From: Ruminococcaceae bacterium UBA5413
GTDB lineage: Bacteria > Bacillota > Clostridia > Oscillospirales > Acutalibacteraceae
NCBI GenBank assembly: GCA_002409585.1
Contig: DHNP01000035.1
Span: 504-20,266, forward strand
Direction: 5' to 3'
Length of the DNA stretch: 19,763 nt
Within the stretch, counting starts at the first letter, position 1, and every line of letters begins with the position of its first letter. The notes beneath the pieces were generated by a model. It was not told the DNA's origin. It searched no databases and saw only the letters and a list, made by a program, of their open reading frames with translations. Shown here one piece after another: positions 1-6,912 of the stretch. A program made the translations under genes and the position numbers.

Positions 1-109
1 GTTGTTCAATTTTCAAGCTCCCAAATCCGTCAAAGTACACAAAACATATTTCTAAACAGTTCATCCGTTAGGCGAACATGTTTTAAATTTTGTTCCGTTT
101 TTCGACGGC
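1..109 (-). other. Probable rRNA operon leader (transcribed off the left edge)
   Basis: On the minus strand this stretch follows a strong promoter and ends, at the window edge, with GAGCTTGAAAATTGAACAAC. That resembles the 'CTTTGAAAA(C/T)TGAACA' element common in leaders and spacers of Firmicutes rRNA operons. No open reading frame with a ribosome binding site is present. I infer that a 16S rRNA gene, or less likely a tRNA cluster, begins just left of the window. No mature rRNA sequence is visible here, so this rests on the leader motif and the promoter only. Confidence 0.55.
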
Positions 110-115
110 TTTACT

Positions 116-144
116 ATAATACCACTGTGCGGGGGCATTGTCAA
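116..144 (-). promoter_or_regulatory. Strong sigma-A type promoter, rRNA-like
   Basis: Read on the minus strand there is a perfect -35 TTGACA (139-144), a 17-base spacer, and a -10 TATTAT (116-121). The start of transcription should fall near 109. Upstream (about 145-185) the minus strand is rich in A and T tracts, as in UP elements of rRNA promoters. It drives transcription leftwards out of the window, away from oadB, so it does not serve any complete gene here. Confidence 0.75.
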
Positions 145-441
145 CACTTTTTCAATATTTTTTCGATTTTTCTTCATTTTTTCAATGTGTAAGTTGTAAA
201 TAATATAACTTCCTTGGTTTCAATGCGCCAATGCCATTAAAAAGTATGCAGTTGCCTTTTTTATCGTATTAACATTATTATTTTCTCGGCAGAATTGCTT
301 GCCAAGCCTGCTATATTTCACTGCTTTATATACACTTTCGGCCGTAAACGCTCTAATATTTAAACTCAGACCCACTGCCTATGTGCGTCTTACTTGCCAT
401 CTATTATTTATATGGTTGAGGCTCTTTAATGCGTCTGTATC
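145..441. other. Intergenic region, no gene seen
   Basis: AT-rich spacer between the leftward promoter at 116-144 and the terminator of the oad pair. Its left end probably contributes an UP element to that promoter. A 61-codon plus-strand frame at 299-484 lacks a convincing ribosome binding site and runs through the terminator hairpin, so I do not call it. I see no tRNA, repeat array or known riboswitch. Confidence 0.5.
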
Positions 442-469
442 AAAAAGGAGCAGCTTAACGTGCTGCTCC
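442..469 (-). terminator. Rho-independent terminator after oadB
   Basis: An 8-bp perfect stem, GGAGCAGC (447-454) with GCTGCTCC (462-469), closes a 7-base loop. On the minus strand it is followed directly by five T residues (442-446). It lies about 35 bases past the oadB stop codon and should end the oadG-oadB transcript. Confidence 0.88.
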
Positions 470-504
470 ATAACTCTTATTTAAAAAGCTTTTTAAACTG
501 CGGT

Positions 505-1650
505 CTACTTCAAAATACTTATAAGGACGCCTGCCGCTACAGCAGAACCAATTACACCGGCGACATTAGGTCCCATGGCATGCATTAAAAGGAAGTTGCC
601 AGGGTCTTCTTCCTGCCCAACTTTCTGCGAAACACGCGCAGCCATAGGCACGGCCGACACGCCCGCAGAGCCGATAAGCGGGTTTACTTTTCCGCCGCTT
701 GTATGGTACATCAGCTTGCCGAACAAAACACCGCCCGCAGTTCCTACGGAGAATGCCAGCAACCCCAGGATTACAATCTTTATAGTCTTAGCCGTAAGGA
801 AAACCGAACCTGTCGCAGTAGCGCCTACGGTCGTACCGAGGAAAATCGTTATTATGTTCATGAGCTCATTTTGGGCCGTCTTTGAAATACGTTCAACGAC
901 TCCGCTTTCCCTCATAAGATTACCAAGCATGAGCATGCCTACGAGCGGTGCGGCATCAGGCAGTAAAAGTGAAATCAATATTGTTACAATGATAGGGAAA
1001 AGAATTTTTTCTATTTTTGAAACGGGCCTTAGCTGCTGCATCCGTACCATGCGTTCTTTTTTAGTCGTAAGCGCCTTCATTATAGGAGGCTGTATTATGG
1101 GCACAAGCGCCATATATGAATACGCTGCTATAGCTATCGAGCCTAAAAGCTGAGGCGCCAAAATAGACGTAACATAGATGGCGGTAGGGCCGTCGGCACC
1201 GCCTATGATGCCTATGGCACCTGCAGACTGCGGGTCAAACCCCAACAAAACCGCTCCAATGAACGTAAGGAAAATGCCAAGCTGTGCGGCAGCCCCCAAA
1301 AGGAAACTCTTCGGGTTTGCAATAAGCGGGCCGAAGTCCGTCATCGCGCCAATTCCTAAGAAAATAAGCGGTGGATAAATACCAAGCTGTACACCCTGAT
1401 AAAGGTAATATAAAAGTCCGCCGTTGCTGTCGGCCGTAGGGGCGGCCATAACTGCCGGGCAAAGGTTTACAAGCAGCATGCCAAAAGCTATAGGCAGTAA
1501 AAGCAAAGGTTCATACTGCTTTTTTATAGCTAAATACATAAGCACGCATGAAATTGCAATCATAACGTAATTGCGCCAGTCGTTGGTTACAAAACCGGAA
1601 GACTGGATAATCTTCACTATTGAATTGATAAATTCACTGAATACTCCCAC
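505..1650 (-). CDS. oadB: Sodium-translocating decarboxylase, beta subunit
   Basis: Integral membrane subunit of the biotin-dependent sodium pumps (oxaloacetate, methylmalonyl-CoA or glutaconyl-CoA decarboxylase). The family couples decarboxylation of carboxybiotin to Na+ export. The 381-residue protein is the usual length. It is almost entirely hydrophobic helices and carries the family hallmarks GAMTDFGPLIANP (about 101-113), GGADGPTAIY (150-159, with Asp153 matching the conserved membrane aspartate involved in Na+ coupling in OadB), and a C-terminal NPLIGSAGVSAVPMAARV segment. The start is GTG at 1650, with AAAGGA about ten bases upstream. It follows the gamma subunit by 52 bases and ends at a terminator. 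The beta and gamma subunits do not reveal the substrate, because the carboxyltransferase alpha subunit and biotin carrier are not in the window. Confidence 0.93.
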   Translation of the reverse strand: MGVFSEFINSIVKIIQSSGFVTNDWRNYVMIAISCVLMYLAIKKQYEPLLLLPIAFGMLLVNLCPAVMAAPTADSNGGLLYYLYQGVQLGIYPPLIFLGIGAMTDFGPLIANPKSFLLGAAAQLGIFLTFIGAVLLGFDPQSAGAIGIIGGADGPTAIYVTSILAPQLLGSIAIAAYSYMALVPIIQPPIMKALTTKKERMVRMQQLRPVSKIEKILFPIIVTILISLLLPDAAPLVGMLMLGNLMRESGVVERISKTAQNELMNIITIFLGTTVGATATGSVFLTAKTIKIVILGLLAFSVGTAGGVLFGKLMYHTSGGKVNPLIGSAGVSAVPMAARVSQKVGQEEDPGNFLLMHAMGPNVAGVIGSAVAAGVLISILK

Positions 1651-1702
1651 AGAATAACAGTCCTTTCCTTTTTTGTTTCTTTAATAATGAGAAATCAGAC
1701 TC

Positions 1703-2107
1703 TCAGAAAGGCCGCGTATTCCATAATCTCCCTGCCATACCCCACGCTGTACCTGACGGGTTTTCTTTCCGTACTGCCCTTTTTAAAGATGTTATCCTGC
1801 CCCCTGGCATGGTGCAGTAAACGGCTGCGCTTATTGCGGCGATTGTTTCCGCCGGTATATCGCCCATGCTTACCGCGGGCAGTTCCGTGTCCTGCCGCGT
1901 CTCGACTTCCGGTGCTTCAGCTTCGCCTGACGGTGCATCGCCGGAAGGCCTACCGGCATGCCTCTCACTGTATCTTTTGCTTATGGAATGGACTGCAGAT
2001 CCATAGCCCTTGATAATAAGTGTTAAAGCTATAAGCATAAGAAAAACAACTACGAGTCCCGTAAACAAAACGATGAGTGAAATCTGCATTTTTTGCTGGA
2101 AATCCAT
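1703..2107 (-). CDS. oadG: Sodium-translocating decarboxylase, gamma subunit (OadG family)
   Basis: Small membrane-anchoring subunit that in this family holds the alpha and beta subunits together. The 134 residues show one N-terminal transmembrane helix (about 9-33), a charged linker rich in Pro, Ser and Glu (about 45-78), and a soluble tail reading ETIAAISAAVYCTM and ending AWGMAGRLWNTRPF. This C-terminal 'I-AAISAAV ... WG-AGR' arrangement is typical of clostridial OadG-like proteins. The ATG at 2107 has a weak site, GGTGAT, six bases upstream. A good promoter lies at 2184-2212. The sequence is poorly conserved in general, so the assignment leans on topology, tail motif and the adjoining oadB. 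Confidence 0.82.
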   Translation of the reverse strand: MDFQQKMQISLIVLFTGLVVVFLMLIALTLIIKGYGSAVHSISKRYSERHAGRPSGDAPSGEAEAPEVETRQDTELPAVSMGDIPAETIAAISAAVYCTMPGGRITSLKRAVRKENPSGTAWGMAGRLWNTRPF

Positions 2108-2183
2108 TTTATATCACCATTCCGCATAAAAATTAATAATTATTAGTTTGCTAAAGTTTGCTAAAAAAATAACGGCTTTTTAT

Positions 2184-2212
2184 ATTATAACCGATATAAA
2201 GTACAATTTCAA
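2184..2212 (-). promoter_or_regulatory. Promoter of oadG-oadB
   Basis: On the minus strand: -35 TTGAAA (2207-2212), a 17-base spacer, and -10 TATAAT (2184-2189). The predicted start is near 2177, giving a leader of about 70 bases before the oadG ATG. The match is strong and nothing else lies between it and oadG, so the pair should be its own transcription unit. Confidence 0.75.
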
Positions 2213-2531
2213 TGAAAAAAATCATCTTTAGGCGATTTTTAACGGCCATTTACATAAATAGTCATTTAATAAAGCGGTTTCAGACAAATTCCGCACCCGC
2301 GTCGGACTTAATTTTTGCTCCATAATAAATGTTGTGGTGGATAACAGATAAAGCCTAAGACTTACGTCCTTTTACTAACGTTGTGTGCAAGGTTCATCTT
2401 CCGTTTCAACTGTCATACGTATTTTGGGCTGTGTAAATTACGGTAAACCGGAGTTGCTGCCAAATGTAGTTTCCATTTATAAAAATATTTAAATTATCCA
2501 TTGCATCGATATCTCTTATTGCAAATATTGC
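2213..2531. other. Intergenic region, no gene seen
   Basis: Between the oad promoter and the guaB terminator I find no frame with a ribosome binding site and no RNA I recognise. The only structure noted is a weak AT-rich inverted repeat at about 2216-2239 (AAAAATC and GATTTTT around a ten-base loop), immediately upstream of the oad -35. It is too weak to call a terminator or an operator. Confidence 0.45.
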
Positions 2532-2579
2532 AAAAAAGTCCAGCTTGAATTAATTAGAACTCATTCAAGCTGGATTTTT
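2532..2579 (-). terminator. Terminator after guaB (possibly bidirectional)
   Basis: A 12-bp perfect stem, 2539-2550 with 2563-2574, encloses a 12-base loop. On the minus strand the stem is followed by C and then six T residues (2532-2537), just after the guaB stop. On the plus strand it is followed by five T residues (2575-2579), so it could work in either direction, though no plus-strand gene approaches it. Confidence 0.88.
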
Positions 2580-2595
2580 CAATCCTATAAATGTC

Positions 2596-4074
2596 TTATA
2601 CCGACAGTGAGTAGTTAGGCGCTTCTTTTGTTATCTGTATATCGTGCGGGTGGCTTTCCCTAAGCCCAGCGCCTGTAATGCGGACGAACTGCGCCTTTTC
2701 GTGAAGTTCCTCTATGTCTGCGCAGCCGGTATAGCCCATACCGGCGCGAAGGCCGCCCATAAGCTGAAAAACAGTATCCGAAAGCGGCCCCTTGTAAGGC
2801 ACCCTGCCCTCTACGCCTTCAGGCACGAGCTTTTTGGCGTTTGTTTGGAAATAGCGGTCCCTGCTTCCGTGTCCCATAGCGGCAAGGCTGCCCATGCCCC
2901 TGTAAACCTTGAAGCGGCGCCCCTGAAAAAGTTCCGTTTCACCCGGCGACTCCTCGCACCCTGCAAAAAGGGAGCCTATCATAACGACGTTTGCGCCTAC
3001 TGCCAGCGCCTTTGTTATATCACCGGAATACTTAATACCGCCGTCCGCTATAACGGGTATGCCGTATTTTTGTGCCTCAACGGCGGCATCGTAAATTGCG
3101 GTGACCTGCGGCACGCCTATGCCGGCCACTATACGCGTTGTGCAGATGGAACCGGGGCCTATGCCCACTTTAACACAGTCAGCGCCCGCGTCAATGAGGG
3201 CTTTTGTTCCCTCAGCCGTAGCTACGTTCCCCGCGATGAGCTGCACGTCGGGATATGCTTTCTTTATCTTGTCCACAGTATTGAAGACGCCGTTGTTATG
3301 CCCATGCGCAGAGTCGAGGACTATCACGTCTACCTGGGCGTCAACGAGCGCCGCCACGCGGTCAAGCACGTCCTGCGTAGCGCCGACTGCCGCCCCGCAA
3401 AGCAGCCTGCCGTTGTCATCCCTCGCTGAATTAGGGTACTGTACGGCCTTCTCTATATCCTTTATTGTAATAAGCCCCTTAAGCGCCCCGCCGCCGTCTA
3501 CTATAGGCAGCTTTTCTATCCTGTGCTGCCTGAGTATGTCCTTGGCCTGCTTGAGCGTCGTGCCGACCGGTGCCGTAACCAGCCTGTCCTTTGTCATAAC
3601 GTTTGAGATGGGCTGGTCAAAGTCCGCCGAATCCATAAACCGCATATCGCGGTTCGTTATTATGCCGACGAGCTTGCCGTCCTTGCATATAGGCACGCCG
3701 GATATGTGGTAACGCGCCATTAAGTTGTCGGCATCGCGCACGGAATGTTCCGGCGTAAGGAAGAACGGGTTTGCTATGACTCCGTTTTCAGAGCGCTTTA
3801 CCCTGTCTACCATATCGGCCTGCTTTTCAATGGACATATTCTTATGGATTATGCCTACTCCGCCTTCCCGCGCGATGGCTATGGCCATTTCCGTTTCCGT
3901 TACGGTATCCATCGCCGAAGTCATGAGCGGAATATTTAACCTTATTTTTTTAGTCAGGTGCGTCGCTAAGTCAGCTTCCGACGGCAGTACTTCCGACTTT
4001 GCGGGTACAAGCAGTACATCGTCAAACGTCAGTGCTTCTTTTGTGAATTTTTTAGAATAGCTGGTATTTAGCAT
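2596..4074 (-). CDS. guaB: Inosine-5'-monophosphate dehydrogenase
   Basis: Oxidises IMP to XMP with NAD+, the committed step of guanine nucleotide synthesis in the cytoplasm. With the start chosen here the protein has 492 residues, the normal length. It shows the TIM-barrel opening EALTFDDVLLVP (about 13-24), two CBS domains inserted at about 98-210, and the active-site loop GIGPGSICTTRIVAG with catalytic Cys311. The NAD-side motif LDSAHGH (about 253-259) and the flap region YRGMGSLAAM are also present. An in-frame ATG six codons upstream (4092) is open, but GGAGG six bases before the ATG at 4074 decides the start. The gene has its own promoter (4229-4258), a leader of nearly 150 bases and a terminator, so it is probably monocistronic. 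Confidence 0.97.
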   Translation of the reverse strand: MLNTSYSKKFTKEALTFDDVLLVPAKSEVLPSEADLATHLTKKIRLNIPLMTSAMDTVTETEMAIAIAREGGVGIIHKNMSIEKQADMVDRVKRSENGVIANPFFLTPEHSVRDADNLMARYHISGVPICKDGKLVGIITNRDMRFMDSADFDQPISNVMTKDRLVTAPVGTTLKQAKDILRQHRIEKLPIVDGGGALKGLITIKDIEKAVQYPNSARDDNGRLLCGAAVGATQDVLDRVAALVDAQVDVIVLDSAHGHNNGVFNTVDKIKKAYPDVQLIAGNVATAEGTKALIDAGADCVKVGIGPGSICTTRIVAGIGVPQVTAIYDAAVEAQKYGIPVIADGGIKYSGDITKALAVGANVVMIGSLFAGCEESPGETELFQGRRFKVYRGMGSLAAMGHGSRDRYFQTNAKKLVPEGVEGRVPYKGPLSDTVFQLMGGLRAGMGYTGCADIEELHEKAQFVRITGAGLRESHPHDIQITKEAPNYSLSV

Positions 4075-4222
4075 ATTCGTCCTCCATTTCATGTTTTAGC
4101 CGCTTGCGGCTGGTGCGGCCATCCATTTTTTACGCAGACCGTTTAAAATTGCCGGTACAAAAAATTATAAAATAAATAAGGTCTGTATGCGCCCGTACAA
4201 AACCTTATCCCTTAAAATATTA
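4075..4222 (-). promoter_or_regulatory. guaB 5' leader with hairpin followed by U-rich tract
   Basis: The predicted leader contains an inverted repeat ATAAGGT (4176-4182) and ACCTTAT (4202-4208), with an inner TGTA/TACA stem (4184-4187, 4196-4199). On the minus strand it is followed by a U-rich stretch containing a six-T run. A second small hairpin, AGCCGC/GCGGCT (4098-4111), sits just before the ribosome binding site. The first hairpin could act as an attenuator, or end transcripts from the upstream restriction genes. I do not recognise a purine riboswitch or any other known aptamer. Function is inferred. Confidence 0.4.
4151..4202. repeat. 12-base direct repeat in the guaB leader, 40-bp period
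   Basis: gccggtacaaaa (4151-4162) and gcccgtacaaaa (4191-4202) differ at one base and start exactly 40 bases apart, about four helical turns. The second copy overlaps one arm of the leader hairpin. They could be paired protein-binding sites or a chance repeat; I know of no regulator with this site. Confidence 0.45.
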
Positions 4223-4228
4223 ATGTGT

Positions 4229-4258
4229 ATTATACCATGTTTTCAATATATGTTTCAA
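4229..4258 (-). promoter_or_regulatory. Promoter of guaB
   Basis: On the minus strand: -35 TTGAAA (4253-4258), an 18-base spacer, and -10 TATAAT (4229-4234). It lies just beyond the stop codon of the upstream methyltransferase gene, so guaB keeps an independent promoter next to the restriction-modification island. Confidence 0.7.
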
Positions 4259-4283
4259 GTGCTTATATCGGCTCCATATTATG

Positions 4284-5027
4284 CTATTTATCAAATACAA
4301 ATAAATACTCATGCGCAAGCAACAAAAAATTATATTTTATACTGTTTGTTTTCCAAAATCCTGTGGCCCTGCAGTTATGCTGTTCCTTAATAATAATCTC
4401 TTTAACATGGAATCCGGCATTTTCAAAAATTTTTAAAACTTCAAAGCTCATAGGTACAACATGGCCTTTTTTCCTTGTATCGCCCATAAGTACAGCGCAA
4501 AACTTACCGTGCCTGAGTACTCTGTATGCCTCCGCGGCAACTTTCTCCATTTCCGGTAGAAAGTCTTTTACAGCGCAGCGTGATATATCGCCGTCAATAT
4601 CTTTGCTGTACCGTATGATGTCCGCATATGGCGGGTGCGTGCATATCAAATCTATACTTTCATCATCTAAAAAGCCAAGATTCCTCGCATCGCCAAGGCG
4701 TACATCCGTACTGCCGCCGCCGACCGACGAAAAGCTGCATTTTTCTCTGCATATTTTTAGCGCCTCAGGGTTTATATCAACGCCGACGGCACTGCGGTTT
4801 AAAAGTTTTGCTTCTACTAAAGTCGTTCCCCCGCCCACAAACTGGTCCAATACAACATCATTTTCTTTTGAGTAACGCAATATTATATTACGCGGAACAT
4901 AAGGCGACCAGTTTCCTCTGTACTTTGAGTCATGTGTTGCCCAGCTCCCGTGTTCGGGAAAACTCCAAACCGTTGTCCCTTCAAGCTCAAAATTCTTTGG
5001 TTCCCATTCAGTAATATTTTTCTTCAC
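4284..5027 (-). CDS. Second DNA methyltransferase of the DpnII-type locus (HPPY type, not DpnA-like)
   Basis: AdoMet-dependent amino-methyltransferase, 247 residues, probably acting on DNA. Motifs in order: SPYVPRNIILRYS (41-53, near motif X), LDQFVGGGTT (60-69, motif I, AdoMet binding), GVDINPEA (82-89, motif II), THPPY (130-134, catalytic motif IV with His in place of Asp/Asn/Ser), and a C-terminal HEYLFVF. Motif I precedes motif IV. In DpnA, the usual third member of DpnII systems, motif IV comes first, so this is a different lineage occupying the same slot. Little sequence is available for a separate target-recognition domain. The start is GTG at 5027 with AGAGG six bases upstream, 13 bases after the endonuclease stop. 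It could methylate GATC, perhaps on single strands as DpnA does, or another site. A TRM11-like RNA methyltransferase is a less likely alternative. Confidence 0.78.
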   Translation of the reverse strand: MKKNITEWEPKNFELEGTTVWSFPEHGSWATHDSKYRGNWSPYVPRNIILRYSKENDVVLDQFVGGGTTLVEAKLLNRSAVGVDINPEALKICREKCSFSSVGGGSTDVRLGDARNLGFLDDESIDLICTHPPYADIIRYSKDIDGDISRCAVKDFLPEMEKVAAEAYRVLRHGKFCAVLMGDTRKKGHVVPMSFEVLKIFENAGFHVKEIIIKEQHNCRATGFWKTNSIKYNFLLLAHEYLFVFDK

Positions 5028-5040
5028 GCCCTGCCTCTAA

Positions 5041-5904
5041 TCAAACAAATAATTTTCCCATTACGCCGTTATTCATATCATTTATATTATATATGTAAGG
5101 TAAAACGTCAAATGTTTCCTCCAAATTGTTTTTTGCGCCCATCCAGCCTTTGCCGTCAGTAAACCAAACGAAAGTAAAGCCGTCTATGCCTTCAGCCTCA
5201 AGTGCAAGCGTTTTATAGCTGCGTGCCGTTTCGTTAAGCTTAGATCCGTTGCTCGCATAAAAATTAGTTTCTATACCATATATCATTGTATCTGTCTTTA
5301 CGACGAAATCAAACCTTTTCTGTGTTTTACCCGTATTTGAAAGCTTTGAAAGATCTATGCCCCACTTTTTTTGCACATCACTTAAATTCATTTCTTTAAA
5401 GTAGTTCATGTTTTTTATAAATCCCGCGTTTTTTATATGCCTTTCAACTAAGTCCTCCATTAGATGGCCGCCCCTGTTTTTCCTCCCGTTTGAGTCCAGC
5501 CCTGTTTCTATGCCTGTTACATAGTCGACTAAATTGCTTACTATATGGTTCTGCATCAAATCAAAAAGCCCAGTTTCCCGCATAAATATTTTATACTGTT
5601 CTACTGGGCAGTTCATCTTATTAAACGCATAATTAACTTCTTTTGTGCCGCTCAGGGCAGCTATTTCTTTTTTCCGCACTGCGATTAAAATGGGAATACA
5701 TTCGAGAGTCCGTGGATACAGGCGTACTAATTTTTCAAAATCTTCCTCAATGTTTTTGTCGCCTATCAGTGAGTTAAGTATATTAAGCTCGACTTTCACG
5801 GCATCTACATTTTTATAAACCTTTTCAAAGTCAACATAATATGAATAATCGGCTATGCTGTTTTTAAATTTTGAAAGCCACAGTGTAAAGTTACGTTCAG
5901 TCAT
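5041..5904 (-). CDS. dpnB: DpnII-family type II restriction endonuclease (GATC)
   Basis: Predicted to cut unmethylated GATC. The 287 residues align by eye along most of their length with DpnII of Streptococcus. Matching stretches include VDFEKVYKNV (24-33), NILNSLIG (41-48), QNHIVSNLVDYVTG (118-131), KRFDFVVK (196-203), and SKLNETARSYK (221-231), with the ending AKNNLEETFDVLPYIYNIND. The likely metal-binding core is Asp199 followed by Glu212 in IETNFY, a PD-(D/E)xK-like arrangement with Asn where Lys is usual, as also seen in DpnII itself. The ATG at 5904 has AGAGGAA six bases upstream, and that site overlaps the end of the preceding methyltransferase gene, indicating coupling. The gene looks intact. 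It contains two of the few GATC sites in the window. Confidence 0.94.
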   Translation of the reverse strand: MTERNFTLWLSKFKNSIADYSYYVDFEKVYKNVDAVKVELNILNSLIGDKNIEEDFEKLVRLYPRTLECIPILIAVRKKEIAALSGTKEVNYAFNKMNCPVEQYKIFMRETGLFDLMQNHIVSNLVDYVTGIETGLDSNGRKNRGGHLMEDLVERHIKNAGFIKNMNYFKEMNLSDVQKKWGIDLSKLSNTGKTQKRFDFVVKTDTMIYGIETNFYASNGSKLNETARSYKTLALEAEGIDGFTFVWFTDGKGWMGAKNNLEETFDVLPYIYNINDMNNGVMGKLFV

Positions 5905-5916
5905 TATTAATTCCTC

Positions 5917-6846
5917 TTAATAATTACTTATAAGCAATTCGCTTATTTTTCCTCTTGCCTCTCCCTTTGAATTTATTATCCTTGAAGCTTTAACGCGTTT
6001 AATGTTAAATTTACTATATAATATATCAAAAAAGTTATCGTTTTCATCAATATTTTTAGGGTCCGAGTTACTTACTAAAAGCTTTGCGTTTCTTTCTGCC
6101 ATTGCTTGAACAAAATAAGAAAGTTCCTCTTGTTTTGCGTCGTTAAACCCAAGCTGCGAATAGGCTGTAAATGAGGATGTATTTGTCAGCGGCCTGTATG
6201 GCGGGTCAAAATACGCAAATGTCTTATTGTCAATAAAATCTTTTGATTTTTTGTAATCTCCGTATATAATCTTTACGTTCTTCAGTGCCGAAGAAATGCT
6301 TAATAAATTTTCAGCATTACAAATCGTAGGCTTTCTATACGCGCCTGCCGGTACATTAAACGTCCCTTTTTTGTTTACCCTGTACAGCCCGTTAAAGCAA
6401 GTCCTGTTTAAAAAAATAAACAAGGCGGCACTTTCCAAGCTGCCTTCCGTACTGTCAGTGTTTACCAGCAGTTCATTGTAACGGCTGCGCTGTGCATAGA
6501 AATACGCTTTCTTTTCGCCGCTGCCAATGCTTATATATTTATCCTGATACGCCTGAAGTAAATCAATAAGCTCAAATACGTTTTCCCGTATTGCCTTATA
6601 CGCATTAATAAGTTCTGCGTTCACATCGCTTATATATAACTCTTTTAAATTGTAATGGCTTAAAATATCAAAGAGTACTGCTCCCCCACCAACAAACGGT
6701 TCCGCGTATTTAACAATGCTCTTTCCTAAACCTTCCGGATATTTACTGCGGATTTCATTTATAAGCTGTCCCTTGCCTCCAGCCCATTTCACAAACGGTT
6801 TAATCTGCCGCTTAGCATTTAAAACAGCTGTTGTTTCCGCAGTCAT
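5917..6846 (-). CDS. dpnM: Dam-family adenine-N6 DNA methyltransferase (DpnM-like, GATC)
   Basis: Protects the host by methylating the adenine of GATC. The 309 residues show the alpha-class order: KWAGGK (20-25, motif X), EPFVGGGAVLFD (49-60, motif I), the Dam/DpnM recognition segment LNRTCFNGLYRVN (146-158) followed by FNVPAGAY, then DPPY (214-217, catalytic motif IV) and a C-terminal RGKISELLISNY like that of DpnM. Length is slightly above Dam and DpnM. The ATG at 6846 has an excellent site (AAAGGAGGAA). It is the first gene of a tight three-gene run (12- and 13-base gaps), so methyltransferase is made ahead of endonuclease. A -10-like TATAAT lies at 6894-6899. The coding sequence looks clearly more AT-rich than parA, parB or serS, consistent with transfer. 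Confidence 0.95.
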   Translation of the reverse strand: MTAETTAVLNAKRQIKPFVKWAGGKGQLINEIRSKYPEGLGKSIVKYAEPFVGGGAVLFDILSHYNLKELYISDVNAELINAYKAIRENVFELIDLLQAYQDKYISIGSGEKKAYFYAQRSRYNELLVNTDSTEGSLESAALFIFLNRTCFNGLYRVNKKGTFNVPAGAYRKPTICNAENLLSISSALKNVKIIYGDYKKSKDFIDNKTFAYFDPPYRPLTNTSSFTAYSQLGFNDAKQEELSYFVQAMAERNAKLLVSNSDPKNIDENDNFFDILYSKFNIKRVKASRIINSKGEARGKISELLISNY

Positions 6847-6893
6847 ACTGTTCCTCCTTTTATAATCCGCCTGCTAAGCCAATAAAGAATTTC

Positions 6894-6899
6894 ATTATA
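6894..6899 (-). promoter_or_regulatory. Possible -10 element of the restriction-modification operon
   Basis: The minus strand reads TATAAT here, about 48 bases before the dpnM ATG, in the short gap after the thioesterase gene. I find no good -35 at 16-18 bases and no extended -10. No terminator separates the thioesterase from dpnM, so read-through is an alternative source of transcript. Confidence 0.35.
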
Positions 6900-6912
6900 C
6901 CTATTTCACACA

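Noticed and set aside
299..484. Plus-strand 61-codon frame near the left end
   Set aside because: No credible ribosome binding site or promoter, runs through the oad terminator hairpin, and has no recognisable protein features.
1687..2013. Plus-strand 108-codon frame antisense to oadG
   Set aside because: The minus frame has a transmembrane helix, the OadG tail and a good promoter; the plus frame has no ribosome binding site and arises from biased composition.
2644..3429. Long plus-strand open frame antisense to guaB
   Set aside because: It is a shadow of the conserved guaB coding sequence; the translated product is Cys/Ala/Arg-rich with no family resemblance.
4075..4222. Purine (guanine) riboswitch upstream of guaB
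   Set aside because: The conserved purine-aptamer loop sequences and three-way junction are not present.
4225..4875. Plus-strand 216-codon frame antisense to the second methyltransferase
   Set aside because: The minus-strand frame carries clear methyltransferase motifs; the plus frame has none and covers the guaB promoter.
4284..6846. Wider phage-defence island (CRISPR, toxin-antitoxin, Abi)
   Set aside because: No repeat array, nuclease partner or extra defence gene lies next to the three restriction-modification genes; both flanks are housekeeping genes.
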